DNA of 64,000 bases from Lentzea aerocolonigenes. Lineage in GTDB: Bacteria; Actinomycetota; Actinomycetes; Mycobacteriales; Pseudonocardiaceae. The position numbers and the translations under genes are program-made. Positions 18,234 through 25,529 of this stretch are shown here, one piece after another (the first letter of the stretch is position 1; every line of letters starts with the position of its first letter). Where the stretch lies: positions 1-64,000 of the forward strand of contig NZ_BBOJ01000011.1 of the NCBI RefSeq assembly GCF_000974445.1, in the 5' to 3' direction. Under the pieces are notes generated by a model. The model worked only from the letters and a program-made list of their open reading frames with translations, did no database searches and was not told the origin of the DNA.

Positions 18234-18805
18234 CCGTCGAAAGCCACCTCGCCGGACTCGCCGACACGCTGGCCGGCGTCCGCACCCAGTCCTCGCGCAT
18301 CCACCGCTGGGGTGCCTCGCTCGCCCGGCTGCTGGTGGACGGCGGCAGGGTGCTGGCGGCGGGCAACGGCGGATCCGCCGCAGAGGCACAGCACCTCACC
18401 GCCGAGCTCGTCGGCCGCTACCGCCACGACCGCGCGCCGTTCTCCGCGCTGGCGTTGTGCGCCGAGACCTCCAGCGTCACCGCGATCGCCAACGACTACG
18501 GCTACGACCAGGTCTTCGCCCGCCAGGTCACGGCACACGCACGGCCGGGCGACGTCGTGGTCCTGCTGTCCACCAGCGGCCGCAGCCCGAACCTGCTGGA
18601 GGCGGCGCACGCGGCCCGGCTGGCCGGGGCGACCACGTGGGCGCTGACCGGACCGGTGCCGAACCCGTTGGCGTCGCTGGCCGACGACACCCTCTCGCTG
18701 CCCGGCGACCCGTGCCACGTGCAGGAGGCGCAGCTCGTCGTCGTGCACGCGTTGTGCGAGGCGTTCGAGGCGGCGCTGCCCTCGGCCTTCCGGAGGGCGT
18801 CGTGA
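18230..18805 (+). CDS. gmhA: Sedoheptulose 7-phosphate isomerase
   Basis: 191 residues, single SIS domain. [22 protein letters not shown] and [10 protein letters not shown] are the phosphate-binding loops of GmhA/DiaA, and [13 protein letters not shown] with the later [16 protein letters not shown] supplies the His/Glu residues seen in phosphoheptose isomerases. It converts sedoheptulose 7-phosphate to D-glycero-D-manno-heptose 7-phosphate, the first committed step. GTG start overlaps the GT4 stop and its own stop overlaps hldE. DiaA-type regulators share the fold, but context favours GmhA. Confidence 0.9.
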   Translation: MTVESHLAGLADTLAGVRTQSSRIHRWGASLARLLVDGGRVLAAGNGGSAAEAQHLTAELVGRYRHDRAPFSALALCAETSSVTAIANDYGYDQVFARQVTAHARPGDVVVLLSTSGRSPNLLEAAHAARLAGATTWALTGPVPNPLASLADDTLSLPGDPCHVQEAQLVVVHALCEAFEAALPSAFRRAS

Positions 18806-20079
18806 AGCTGGTCGTGGTCGGTGACGCGTTGCTGGACGTCGACGTGGAGGGCACCGTCGAACGGCTCTGCCCCGACGCTCCGGCGCCCGTGCTGGACGTG
18901 GTCGGCGAGCACGCCCGCGCGGGTGGTGCGGCGCTGGCGGCGACGATGGCCGCGCGGGACGGTGTGGACGTGATGCTGGTCAGTGCGCTGTCCGAGGACT
19001 CGGTGGGGGAGCGCGTGCGGTCGCTGATCGACGTTCCTCTTGTGTTCGGGCGTGCGGATTCCATCCCGGTGAAGACCCGGTTGCGGTGCGGTGGAACGTC
19101 TTTGGCGCGTGTGGACCGTGGTGGTGCCGCTGGTGCTCCTCGGGTCACTGACGACATGCTCGACGTCGTGCTGTCCGCGGACTTCGTGCTGGCGTCGGAC
19201 TACGGGCGCGGGCTGTTGCGGGACGAACGACTGCGGTCGGTGCTGACCCGCGTTCCGGTGGTCTGGGACCCGCATCCACGCGGTCCGGCGCCGGTACCGG
19301 GCGTGCGGCTGGCGACTCCCAACCTGCCGGAGGCGACGGCGTTCAGCGGCACGGCCGATCCGGACGCGGCGGCGAGCGAGCTGCTGTCCCGGTGGGGCGC
19401 ACGGGCAGTCGTGGTGACGATGGGGTCGAAGGGTGCGCTGCTCCACTGTGGAGGGACGCCGGTCGCGGTGCCCGCGCCCGCTGTTCCGGTCGCCGACCCG
19501 TGTGGTGCGGGGGACCGGTTCGCCGTGGCGGCTGCTGTCCGGCTCGCTGGTGGTGCCGCGCCCGACGACGCGGTGGCCGATGCCGTTGGAGCTGCGGCGG
19601 AATTCCTGGCCCGTGGTGGCGTTTCCGGTATGCGTGCACCTCTCTCGTCCACTGTGGACTCGGTGCGCCGGCGTGGCGGAACCGTCGTCGCCACGGGAGG
19701 GTGCTTCGACGTGCTGCACCCCGGACACGTGCGGATGCTGGCCGCCGCACGGGCGTTGGGCGACTGCCTGGTGGTGTGCCTGAACTCCGACCTGTCCGTG
19801 CGGCGGCTGAAGGGCGAGGGACGCCCGGTCAACGGCCAGGACGAACGCGTCGAGGTGCTGCGCGCGCTGGAGTCCGTGGACGACGTGGTCGTGTTCGGCG
19901 AGGACACACCGGAGCACGTCCTGGGCCGGTTGCGCCCGGACATCTGGGTGAAGGGCGGCGACTACACCGCCGAACTGCTGCCGGAGACCGCCGTGGTGCG
20001 GCGCTGGGGCGGCCGGACGGTCGTGGTGCCGTACCACAGGGGACATTCGACGACCGAGATCCTGTCGAGGAGGGCTTGA
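18802..20079 (+). CDS. hldE: Bifunctional heptose 7-phosphate kinase / heptose 1-phosphate adenylyltransferase
   Basis: 425 residues, two domains. Residues 1-285 are a PfkB/ribokinase-like kinase (VVVGDALLDVDVEG, RAGGAALAA, NLPEA, DPCGAGDRF with the catalytic Asp); residues about 290-425 are a nucleotidyltransferase (GGCFDVLHPGHV with the HxGH-type motif, WVKGGDYT, HSTTEIL). It makes heptose 1,7-bisphosphate and, after GmhB, ADP-D-glycero-beta-D-manno-heptose. It is shorter than E. coli HldE (about 477) in the kinase half. No HldD-type 6-epimerase lies in the window, so the D,D-heptose form may be used. Confidence 0.9.
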   Translation: MKLVVVGDALLDVDVEGTVERLCPDAPAPVLDVVGEHARAGGAALAATMAARDGVDVMLVSALSEDSVGERVRSLIDVPLVFGRADSIPVKTRLRCGGTSLARVDRGGAAGAPRVTDDMLDVVLSADFVLASDYGRGLLRDERLRSVLTRVPVVWDPHPRGPAPVPGVRLATPNLPEATAFSGTADPDAAASELLSRWGARAVVVTMGSKGALLHCGGTPVAVPAPAVPVADPCGAGDRFAVAAAVRLAGGAAPDDAVADAVGAAAEFLARGGVSGMRAPLSSTVDSVRRRGGTVVATGGCFDVLHPGHVRMLAAARALGDCLVVCLNSDLSVRRLKGEGRPVNGQDERVEVLRALESVDDVVVFGEDTPEHVLGRLRPDIWVKGGDYTAELLPETAVVRRWGGRTVVVPYHRGHSTTEILSRRA

Positions 20080-20750
20080 TGCTGGGGAACGTGGTGGTGA
20101 CCGGAGGCGCGGCCGGGCTGGGCGCGGCCGTGGCCGACGCGGTGCGCGAGGCCGGCGGAACACCGCTCGTGCTGGACAAGTCGGCGCCGGTCAACGCCGA
20201 GTTCGAGCTCGTGGACCTGGCGGACGGCCGGGCCGCGGAAGCCGCGGTGCACGCGTTGGCCGAGAAGCACGGCGGGTTCACCGGAGTGGTCACCGCGGCG
20301 GGCATCGATCGGTGCGGGACGCTGGCCGACGTCCCGGCCGAGGAGTGGGAGAACGTCGTGCGCGTCAACCTGTTCGGCACCGCGGCGGTCATCAGGGCCG
20401 CGTTGCCGCACCTGGAGAACGGGCGCGTGGTGACGGTCGCGTCGACGCTCGGGCTGCGTGCGGTCAGCGACGCCACTGCCTACTGCGCCTCGAAGTTCGG
20501 CGTGGTCGGGTTCACGCGCGCGTTGGCGGCGGAGACCGCGGGCGATGTCGGGGTCACGCTCGTGGTGCCCGGTGGGATGCGGACGCACTTCTTCGACGAC
20601 CGGACCGAGCAGTACCGGCCGACGGACCTGGAGAAGCTGAACCCGCCGGACCGGGTGGCGGCGGCGATCGTGTTCGCGCTGACCCAGCCGAAGGACTGCG
20701 AGATCCGGGAACTGGTGATCGCGCACAGCGAAGAACCGTCCTGGCCGTAG
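20079..20750 (+). CDS. Classical short-chain dehydrogenase closing the heptose operon
   Basis: 223 residues. VVVTGGAAGLGAAVADAV is the cofactor loop; the catalytic set is Ser (VASTLG), Tyr and Lys (TAYCASKFGVVG). The ATG overlaps the hldE stop, so it is the seventh gene of the operon. It is too short to be the extended-SDR HldD epimerase and lacks its motifs. It may oxidise or reduce the heptose or a lipid acceptor, or be unrelated to the sugar. Confidence 0.85.
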   Translation: MLGNVVVTGGAAGLGAAVADAVREAGGTPLVLDKSAPVNAEFELVDLADGRAAEAAVHALAEKHGGFTGVVTAAGIDRCGTLADVPAEEWENVVRVNLFGTAAVIRAALPHLENGRVVTVASTLGLRAVSDATAYCASKFGVVGFTRALAAETAGDVGVTLVVPGGMRTHFFDDRTEQYRPTDLEKLNPPDRVAAAIVFALTQPKDCEIRELVIAHSEEPSWP

Positions 20751-20776
20751 TTTCCGGAACCGCCGGTTCTGGGTAC
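20750..20776 (+). promoter_or_regulatory. SigB/SigF-like promoter of the PAP2 gene
   Basis: GTTT (20750-20753), 17 nt, GGGTAC (20771-20776), then 10 nt to ATG 20787. There is no Shine-Dalgarno, so a leaderless or nearly leaderless transcript is predicted. The GTTT overlaps the stop codon of the preceding SDR gene. Confidence 0.55.
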
Positions 20777-20786
20777 GTAGACCTGC

Positions 20787-21374
20787 ATGAACGGCGAGGA
20801 CGAGCTGGAAGAGCTCGACGAGGATTCTCTGCACAACAGCGAGGCGCTGCCCACCAGACGCCCGCACCCGGTGATCATCGCCGCCAGCGTCACGGCACGC
20901 GGCGGCCTGCTCTGGTTACCGGTGGCCGGACTGCTCGCGCTGGCCGGCAAGAGGAAGACGGCCAAGCGGGCGCTCACCGCCGCGGCCGTCGCCATGCCGA
21001 TCGGTCATCTCATCAGCGTGGTCGTGCACCGTCGCAGGCCCGAGGCTGCGACCATGCCCGCGCGACAGGCGTTGCCGGAGCACCCCGACTCGTCGTCGTT
21101 CCCCTCCAAGCACGCGGTGACGGCCGCCGCGTTCGGCACGGCCGCCGCACTGGAGGATGGAGAGGCCGCCGTGTTCGTGACGCCACTGGTGTTGCTGGTC
21201 GCCTACAGCCGCCTCAGGACCCGTGTGCACTGGCCCACGGACGTCCTGGGCGGCCTGCTGATCGGCGCGGTGGTCGCGCTCGCTCAGGCCGGGATCGGGC
21301 GCTCCGCCAAGGCGAGGGCGACGGCGTGCAGGTTGGCCGCCATCGTGCGGCCGGTGTTCTCCGACCACTCGTGA
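20787..21374 (+). CDS. PAP2-superfamily membrane phosphatase
   Basis: 195 residues, an acidic N-terminal 20 residues and then four or five membrane segments. HRRRPEAATMP fits PAP2 motif 1, PSKHAVTAAAF motif 2 (PSGH-like), and SRLRTRVHWPTDVLGG motif 3 (SRxxxxxHxxxD). Such enzymes dephosphorylate lipid phosphates such as undecaprenyl or phosphatidyl phosphates at the membrane. The last 30 residues overlap the convergent flavodoxin-like gene by 91 bp, unusually long; a true domain end would fall near the overlap start. It sits just downstream of the glycan operon. Confidence 0.8.
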   Translation: MNGEDELEELDEDSLHNSEALPTRRPHPVIIAASVTARGGLLWLPVAGLLALAGKRKTAKRALTAAAVAMPIGHLISVVVHRRRPEAATMPARQALPEHPDSSSFPSKHAVTAAAFGTAAALEDGEAAVFVTPLVLLVAYSRLRTRVHWPTDVLGGLLIGAVVALAQAGIGRSAKARATACRLAAIVRPVFSDHS

Positions 21375-21880
21375 CCCTCCGCGGTCTCGGAGAAGCTCGG
21401 TCCGGGGCCTGGACCGCGGTTCCAGTACGTCCACGCCTGGCCCGGGATCGTGTAGCCGATGTCGCCGAGTCCGCCGGCGATCTCGCTGATCACGTGGTGC
21501 GCGCCGTCCTCGTTGCCCGTCACGACGACGCCCGCGACCCGGTTGTAGGCCACCGGACGGTCCTCGTCGTCGGTCTCGGAGATCATCGCGTCCATCCGCT
21601 CCAGCGCCCGTTGCGCGAGCGAGGACGGGTGCCCGACCCACGTGGGCGTCGCGAACACCAGGATCTCCGCGTCGAGCAACGCCGCGTGGATGCGCGGCCA
21701 CTCGTCGCCGTCGCCGACGTCGGTCGAGACACCCGGCGGGATGGCGTGGTCGGCGAGCCGGAACGTCGTGACGTCGACGTCCTTCTTGGCCAGCTCGTCG
21801 ATCACCACCTGGGCCAGCAGGTCCGTGTTGGACTGGTCGGGGGACTTCTTCAGGGTGCAGTTCAGCACCACGGCGCGCAT
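21284..21880 (-). CDS. NAD(P)H-dependent FMN reductase / flavodoxin-like protein
   Basis: 198 residues. MRAVVLNCTLKKSPDQSNTDLL is the flavodoxin_2/FMN_red phosphate-binding loop, ATPTWVGHPSSLAQ and VTGNEDGAHHV the other FMN contacts. It is the last gene of a minus-strand P450-SDR-flavoprotein operon; its ATG overlaps the SDR stop (TGATG). It could deliver electrons to the P450 or reduce quinones. Its C-terminus is antisense to the end of the PAP2 gene. Confidence 0.85.
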   Translation of the reverse strand: MRAVVLNCTLKKSPDQSNTDLLAQVVIDELAKKDVDVTTFRLADHAIPPGVSTDVGDGDEWPRIHAALLDAEILVFATPTWVGHPSSLAQRALERMDAMISETDDEDRPVAYNRVAGVVVTGNEDGAHHVISEIAGGLGDIGYTIPGQAWTYWNRGPGPGPSFSETAEGHEWSENTGRTMAANLHAVALALAERPIPA

Positions 21881-22668
21881 CAGGGCTGCCTCCACTTCTC
21901 GTCGGTGAGCATTCCGCTCGCCTGCGGTCCCATCAGGGACATTCCGCCGTCCACGACGAACGACGCTCCGGTCACGTAGCTCGCGGCGGGCGTGGCCAGG
22001 AACGCCACCACGGCCGCGACCTCCGCCGCGTGACCGGGCCGTCCGAGCGGCACGCCCGGACGCGGCTGGGTGTGCGGGTCGACGTCCTCCTGACCGGTCA
22101 TCGGCGTCGAGATCTCGCCGGGCGCCACGGAGTTGACGGTGATGCCGTGCTCGGACAGTTCGAGCGCGAGCACCTCGGTGAGCGCGCCGAGCCCGGCCTT
22201 CGCGGCGCAGTACGGCGCGGCACCCACGCGCGGCAGGTGCTCGTGGACCGAGGTGATGTTGATGATCCGGCCGCCACGACCGGCGTCGATCATGCGCCTG
22301 GCCGCGCGTTGCGAGCACAGGAAGGCGCCGTCGAGGTCGACCGAGAGCACCGAGCGCCAGAGGTCGAACGGCATGTCGACGGCCTTCTGGCTGCTGCCGG
22401 TGCCCGCGCAGTTCACCAGGACGTCGACACCACCCAGCTCCTCGGCCAGCTCGTCCACGACCGAGGCCGCGTCCGGCAGGTCGGTGAGGTCGAGCTGCCG
22501 CACGGCACAGCGGGCACCTGCCTCCCGCACCTGCTCGGCGGTGCTCGCGGCTCCGTCGGCGTCCTCGTGGTACGTGATGCCCACGTCGACGCCGCCACCC
22601 GCGAGTGCGACGGCGACGGCCTTGCCGATGCCCGAGTCCGATCCGGTCACGATGGCGCGCAGGTTCAT
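21880..22668 (-). CDS. Classical short-chain dehydrogenase/reductase
   Basis: 262 residues with AIVTGSDSGIGKAVAVAL, NCAGTG, INITSV and the Y-x3-K pair in APYCAAKAG; the C-terminus is typical of glucose 1-dehydrogenase-like SDRs (YVTGASFVVDGGMS). The start overlaps the P450 stop and the stop overlaps the flavoprotein start, so the three are translationally coupled. A GGGTAC element 9 nt upstream of the ATG could also give an internal leaderless transcript. Substrate unknown. Confidence 0.85.
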   Translation of the reverse strand: MNLRAIVTGSDSGIGKAVAVALAGGGVDVGITYHEDADGAASTAEQVREAGARCAVRQLDLTDLPDAASVVDELAEELGGVDVLVNCAGTGSSQKAVDMPFDLWRSVLSVDLDGAFLCSQRAARRMIDAGRGGRIINITSVHEHLPRVGAAPYCAAKAGLGALTEVLALELSEHGITVNSVAPGEISTPMTGQEDVDPHTQPRPGVPLGRPGHAAEVAAVVAFLATPAASYVTGASFVVDGGMSLMGPQASGMLTDEKWRQP

Positions 22669-23849
22669 GACACGCGAGTACCCAGCGGGGTCGCGGGCAT
22701 GCGGAGAGCGAAGTGGTTCAGCGTTCCGGGCAGCGGTGTGCTCAGCTTCGGGAACGAGAGGTGCTCGCTCAGCGCGTCCAGCATCGCGCTGCCGGTGGCC
22801 AGCACGAGGTCGCGGCCGGGGCACACGCCGGGGCCGCCGCTGAACGGCACGATCGCGGGGTCGCGCGGGCCGTCCCAGATCTCCGGCGCGTACCGGTCGG
22901 CGTACGGCAGCCGGTCCGGGTCGCGGTGGAAGAACGGCGTGAACACGACGAACTCGGTGTTCGCCGGGAGCCACGTGCCGTGCCAGCGCGTGGGCTTGGT
23001 GCTCTCCCGCAGGATCACCGGCGTGGTCGGCCACAGCCGCGCCGACTCGAGGATGCCGTTCCTGCCGCGTGCGCCGATGGCCAGGGCCCGCATCGTGACG
23101 ATTCCGGCCGCGTCGAACGCGAACAGCCAGTGCGGGGCCTGACCCGCGAGATCACCCGGCTGGGCGGCCAGACTGCCTTCCTCACGCCGTGCGAGGTGCT
23201 CGTCGAGCCTGCTCTGGAACCGTTCGCGCAGGCCACGCTGCTTCGGGCGCAGGAACGCCCAGTTCGCGTTCTCCCGCAGTGCCTTGAGGTCGTCGGTGAG
23301 CTGGTCGTCGGAACGGGCGCCGTCACCGAGGACGATCCTGCGCACGATCCGCCACCACGCCTGGCTGAAGGAGTGCCAGGTCAGCTCGCCGGTGCTCATC
23401 GCGTGCCGGGTGAGCAGGTCGGCCTCGTCGCGCACGATCGCGTCGACGGGCACGTGCTCCGGCCGCAGCACACGCTCGTTGAGCGCGCGCAGCCGTTCCC
23501 GCTCCTGTCCCTCCGAGATGAGCACGCCGTGCGGCTGGAAGTGGTTGAGCGCGGCCTTTTTCTCCTTGGTCGCCAGTGCGAACGGCTCGGGTGAGCCCTT
23601 GAGCAGCCTTCCGACGTCGGTCGGGTCCACGAGCACGGCCACGCTGCGGCCGGTGATGCGCAACCGCACCGGTTCCGGTCCGTAGCGGTCGCGCAGCTTC
23701 CTCATCGTGTCGATGGCCCTGGTGTCGGACTGGACCTTCTCAGCGACCGCCATGACGCCGGGCCTGCGGACGATGACGCCCTTGGCGAGGGTGGGCAGCA
23801 GGACCGTGGCCAGCACGCGGGCGGTGTCGAATCGGGTTGAGATCGCCAT
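22665..23849 (-). CDS. Cytochrome P450-like haem protein with an atypical I-helix
   Basis: 394 residues. The haem loop PFSGGPGVCPGRD puts the thiolate ligand at Cys343, and ESARLWP supplies E-x-x-R. The I-helix reads FDAAGIVTMRALAI, without the acid-alcohol pair (A-G-x-D/E-T) that activates oxygen in monooxygenases, so peroxygenase-like or other chemistry is possible. It leads an operon with an SDR and a flavoprotein. ATG 23849 is only 8 nt from a GGGTAG element with no ribosome site. Confidence 0.85.
   Translation of the reverse strand: MAISTRFDTARVLATVLLPTLAKGVIVRRPGVMAVAEKVQSDTRAIDTMRKLRDRYGPEPVRLRITGRSVAVLVDPTDVGRLLKGSPEPFALATKEKKAALNHFQPHGVLISEGQERERLRALNERVLRPEHVPVDAIVRDEADLLTRHAMSTGELTWHSFSQAWWRIVRRIVLGDGARSDDQLTDDLKALRENANWAFLRPKQRGLRERFQSRLDEHLARREEGSLAAQPGDLAGQAPHWLFAFDAAGIVTMRALAIGARGRNGILESARLWPTTPVILRESTKPTRWHGTWLPANTEFVVFTPFFHRDPDRLPYADRYAPEIWDGPRDPAIVPFSGGPGVCPGRDLVLATGSAMLDALSEHLSFPKLSTPLPGTLNHFALRMPATPLGTRVS
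22678..22683 (-). promoter_or_regulatory. GGGTAC -10-like element 9 nt before the SDR start
   Basis: On the minus strand GGGTAC is followed by 9 nt and ATG 22668, the same geometry as the aldehyde dehydrogenase promoter, including a similar CGCGTG spacer. A GTTT -35 is not evident, and the site lies inside the end of the P450 gene, so activity is uncertain. Confidence 0.3.
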
Positions 23850-23857
23850 AGGGGTGG

Positions 23858-23883
23858 CTACCCGGCGTCACCCTGGTGTGAAC
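23858..23883 (-). promoter_or_regulatory. Stress-type promoter of the P450 operon
   Basis: Minus strand GTTC (23883-23880), 16 nt, GGGTAG (23863-23858), then 8 nt to the ATG. It overlaps back-to-back with a plus-strand GTGT-N16-GGGTAT promoter, so one divergent site could switch both directions. Confidence 0.45.
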
Positions 23884-23901
23884 CGCCCTGACCGGGGGTA
23901 T
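23876..23901 (+). promoter_or_regulatory. Stress-type promoter of the Rho_N-hemerythrin operon
   Basis: GTGT (23876-23879), 16 nt, GGGTAT (23896-23901). The -10 is a perfect match to the SigB/SigF class and the -35 deviates by one base. A short leader with AGGAGG precedes ATG 23932. Confidence 0.5.
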
Positions 23902-23931
23902 TCGCGGCTCAGCTCGAACCAGGAGGTCGTG

Positions 23932-24258
23932 ATGCCAGCGGGATCGAACGCGAAACGTGAACGCCATTACGAGCACATCAAGGACTCCGCCCGCAGCCGC
24001 GGTGCCTCGTCCAAGCGGGCGAAGGAGATCGCCGCGCGCACGGTGAACAAGAACCGCGCCCAGTCCGGCGAGTCCAAGACCGCGAGCAAGTCGTCCACGA
24101 ACGACACGTCGCCGCAGAAGCGCGGCGGGCAGCGGTCGGGCACGAACAGGCCGAAGGGCCTGACCAAGGAGCAGCTCTACAACGAGGCCAAGAAGAAGAA
24201 CATCAAGGGCCGCTCCACGATGACGAAGAAGGAGCTCGCCGACGCCCTCGGACGCTGA
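23932..24258 (+). CDS. Small basic protein with C-terminal Rho_N domain
   Basis: 108 residues, AGGAGG at 23921-23926. It is very rich in Lys, Arg and Ser, with no membrane segment. Residues about 78-107 (TKEQLYNEAKKKNIKGRS, TMTKKELADALGR) are a Rho_N-type helix pair; the N-terminal 40 residues (NAKRERHYEHIKDSARSRG) resemble actinobacterial proteins loosely named plasmid stabilisation proteins. Nucleic-acid binding is likely. It leads an operon with a membrane protein and a hemerythrin. Confidence 0.75.
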   Translation: MPAGSNAKRERHYEHIKDSARSRGASSKRAKEIAARTVNKNRAQSGESKTASKSSTNDTSPQKRGGQRSGTNRPKGLTKEQLYNEAKKKNIKGRSTMTKKELADALGR

Positions 24259-24259
24259 C

Positions 24260-24916
24260 GTGCCGGAGGACAAGGCCTCGGCGCTGACCATCCTCACCAC
24301 TGAGCACTACACGCTGCAGATGGTGCGCACCGCGACGATCACCGACGCGACCGGCAGGGCAGGACATCTGCTCACCACGATCTCCGCGTCGATGATCGCC
24401 CTGGGTTTCGTGGCCCAGGTCGTGCCGCTGAAGGTGCTGCTGACGCTGATGCTGGTGATCTTCGCCGGCCTGTTCCTGATCGGGCTCGCCACGTTGTTCC
24501 GGACGGTCGAGCTGACGATCGAGGACGTGCAGGCGGGTCTGGGGATCAACCGCATCCGGCACATCTACGGCGATCTCGAACCGTCAACGAGGGAAGCCTT
24601 CGTCCGGCAGGTGCACGACGACACGGTGGGCGTCGAGGTCGACGCCGGCCAGACCGGCTGGCGCAAGGCACGGCGACCGCGGCTGATCGGCACCGCGCTC
24701 GGCGTCGCCGGTTTCGTGAACCTCGTCAACGGCCTCGTGGCGGGCGTCATCACCGGTGCGGCGGCCGGACTTCTGGGCGCCGGTCTCACGTGGTCGATCG
24801 TCATCGGTCTCCTCGTGGCCGTCGCCGTGATCGCCGCGTTCGGCGTGGCGCTCGGCCGGATCGCACGACGAGGTGTCGCGCCGATCAGCACCCGCTATCC
24901 CCGCAACAACCAGTAG
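24260..24916 (+). CDS. Four-TM membrane protein of unknown function
   Basis: 218 residues, GTG start 1 bp after the previous stop. Two hydrophobic hairpins (about residues 30-75 and 145-200) flank a cytoplasmic loop of about 70 charged residues. No catalytic motif is visible. Its place between a Rho_N protein and a hemerythrin, behind a stress-type promoter, suggests an envelope stress role. Confidence 0.75.
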   Translation: MPEDKASALTILTTEHYTLQMVRTATITDATGRAGHLLTTISASMIALGFVAQVVPLKVLLTLMLVIFAGLFLIGLATLFRTVELTIEDVQAGLGINRIRHIYGDLEPSTREAFVRQVHDDTVGVEVDAGQTGWRKARRPRLIGTALGVAGFVNLVNGLVAGVITGAAAGLLGAGLTWSIVIGLLVAVAVIAAFGVALGRIARRGVAPISTRYPRNNQ

Positions 24917-24926
24917 GAGGACCGCC

Positions 24927-25481
24927 GTGCAGTACGACGTCGTCGACCTGATCATGCAGGACCACCGCGAGGTGGAGCGCCTGTTCGACGAGCTGAAGAA
25001 CCACCCGGAGAAACGACCACTGCTCACGCCGGTGCTGTGCGGGCTGCTCGTCGCCCACAGCCGCGCCGAGGAGTCCGAGGTCTACCCGGTCGCCAAGGAC
25101 GAGGCAGGGGAGACCGACGAGGTCGAGCACAGCCAGGAGGAGCACGCCCAGGCGGAGCGGCTGCTGGCCGAGCTGCTCGACTGCGAGTACGACTCGCCGC
25201 AGTACGACCAGAAGCTGCAGAAGGTCGTCGAGGCGGTCACGCACCACGTCGAGGAAGAGGAGAAGACCGTCCTCCCCGGCATGCGCAAGGGGCTCAGTGC
25301 GGAACGCCGCTACCAGCTCGGTGAGCGGTTCGCCCGCAGCAGGGCCGACCACCTGGGCGAGATGCCCGGTGAGGCCACCAAGGAGGAGCTCCTCGTCCAG
25401 GCGCGCAACCTGGGTGTCGAAGGAGCCGCGGGGATGAGCAAGGAGCAGTTGAAGCGCGAGCTGCAGAAGGCCGGCAAGTAA
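24927..25481 (+). CDS. Hemerythrin HHE-domain protein with Rho_N-like tail
   Basis: 184 residues; GTG 24927 preceded by AGGAGG. Residues 1-145 form a hemerythrin-like bundle with the expected iron ligands (QDHREVERLF, HSRAEESEVYP, EEHAQAERL, HHVEEEEKTVLP), a di-iron centre that binds O2 or senses redox or iron. Residues about 150-182 (TKEELLVQARNLGVEG, MSKEQLKREL) repeat the Rho_N-like motif of the genes at 13239 and 23932. The fusion suggests localisation to nucleic acid. A strong hairpin follows the stop. Confidence 0.85.
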   Translation: MQYDVVDLIMQDHREVERLFDELKNHPEKRPLLTPVLCGLLVAHSRAEESEVYPVAKDEAGETDEVEHSQEEHAQAERLLAELLDCEYDSPQYDQKLQKVVEAVTHHVEEEEKTVLPGMRKGLSAERRYQLGERFARSRADHLGEMPGEATKEELLVQARNLGVEGAAGMSKEQLKRELQKAGK

Positions 25482-25492
25482 GCCTTCACGTG

Positions 25493-25529
25493 ACTTCGGG
25501 CCGCGCCGGTCACCGGCGCGGCCCGAAGT
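25493..25529. terminator. 18-bp perfect hairpin between convergent genes
   Basis: ACTTCGGGCCGCGCCGGT at 25493-25510 pairs exactly with 25512-25529. It lies 11 bp after the hemerythrin stop, and the right arm encodes the last residues and stop of the convergent MFS gene. It should act as a bidirectional terminator. Confidence 0.7.

Noticed and set aside
14676..20079. Interpretation of gmhB-gmhA-hldE as an LPS core locus
   Set aside because: No HldD, lipid A, Kdo or LPS core genes are present, and all other content is actinobacterial, so an outer-membrane LPS is not expected.
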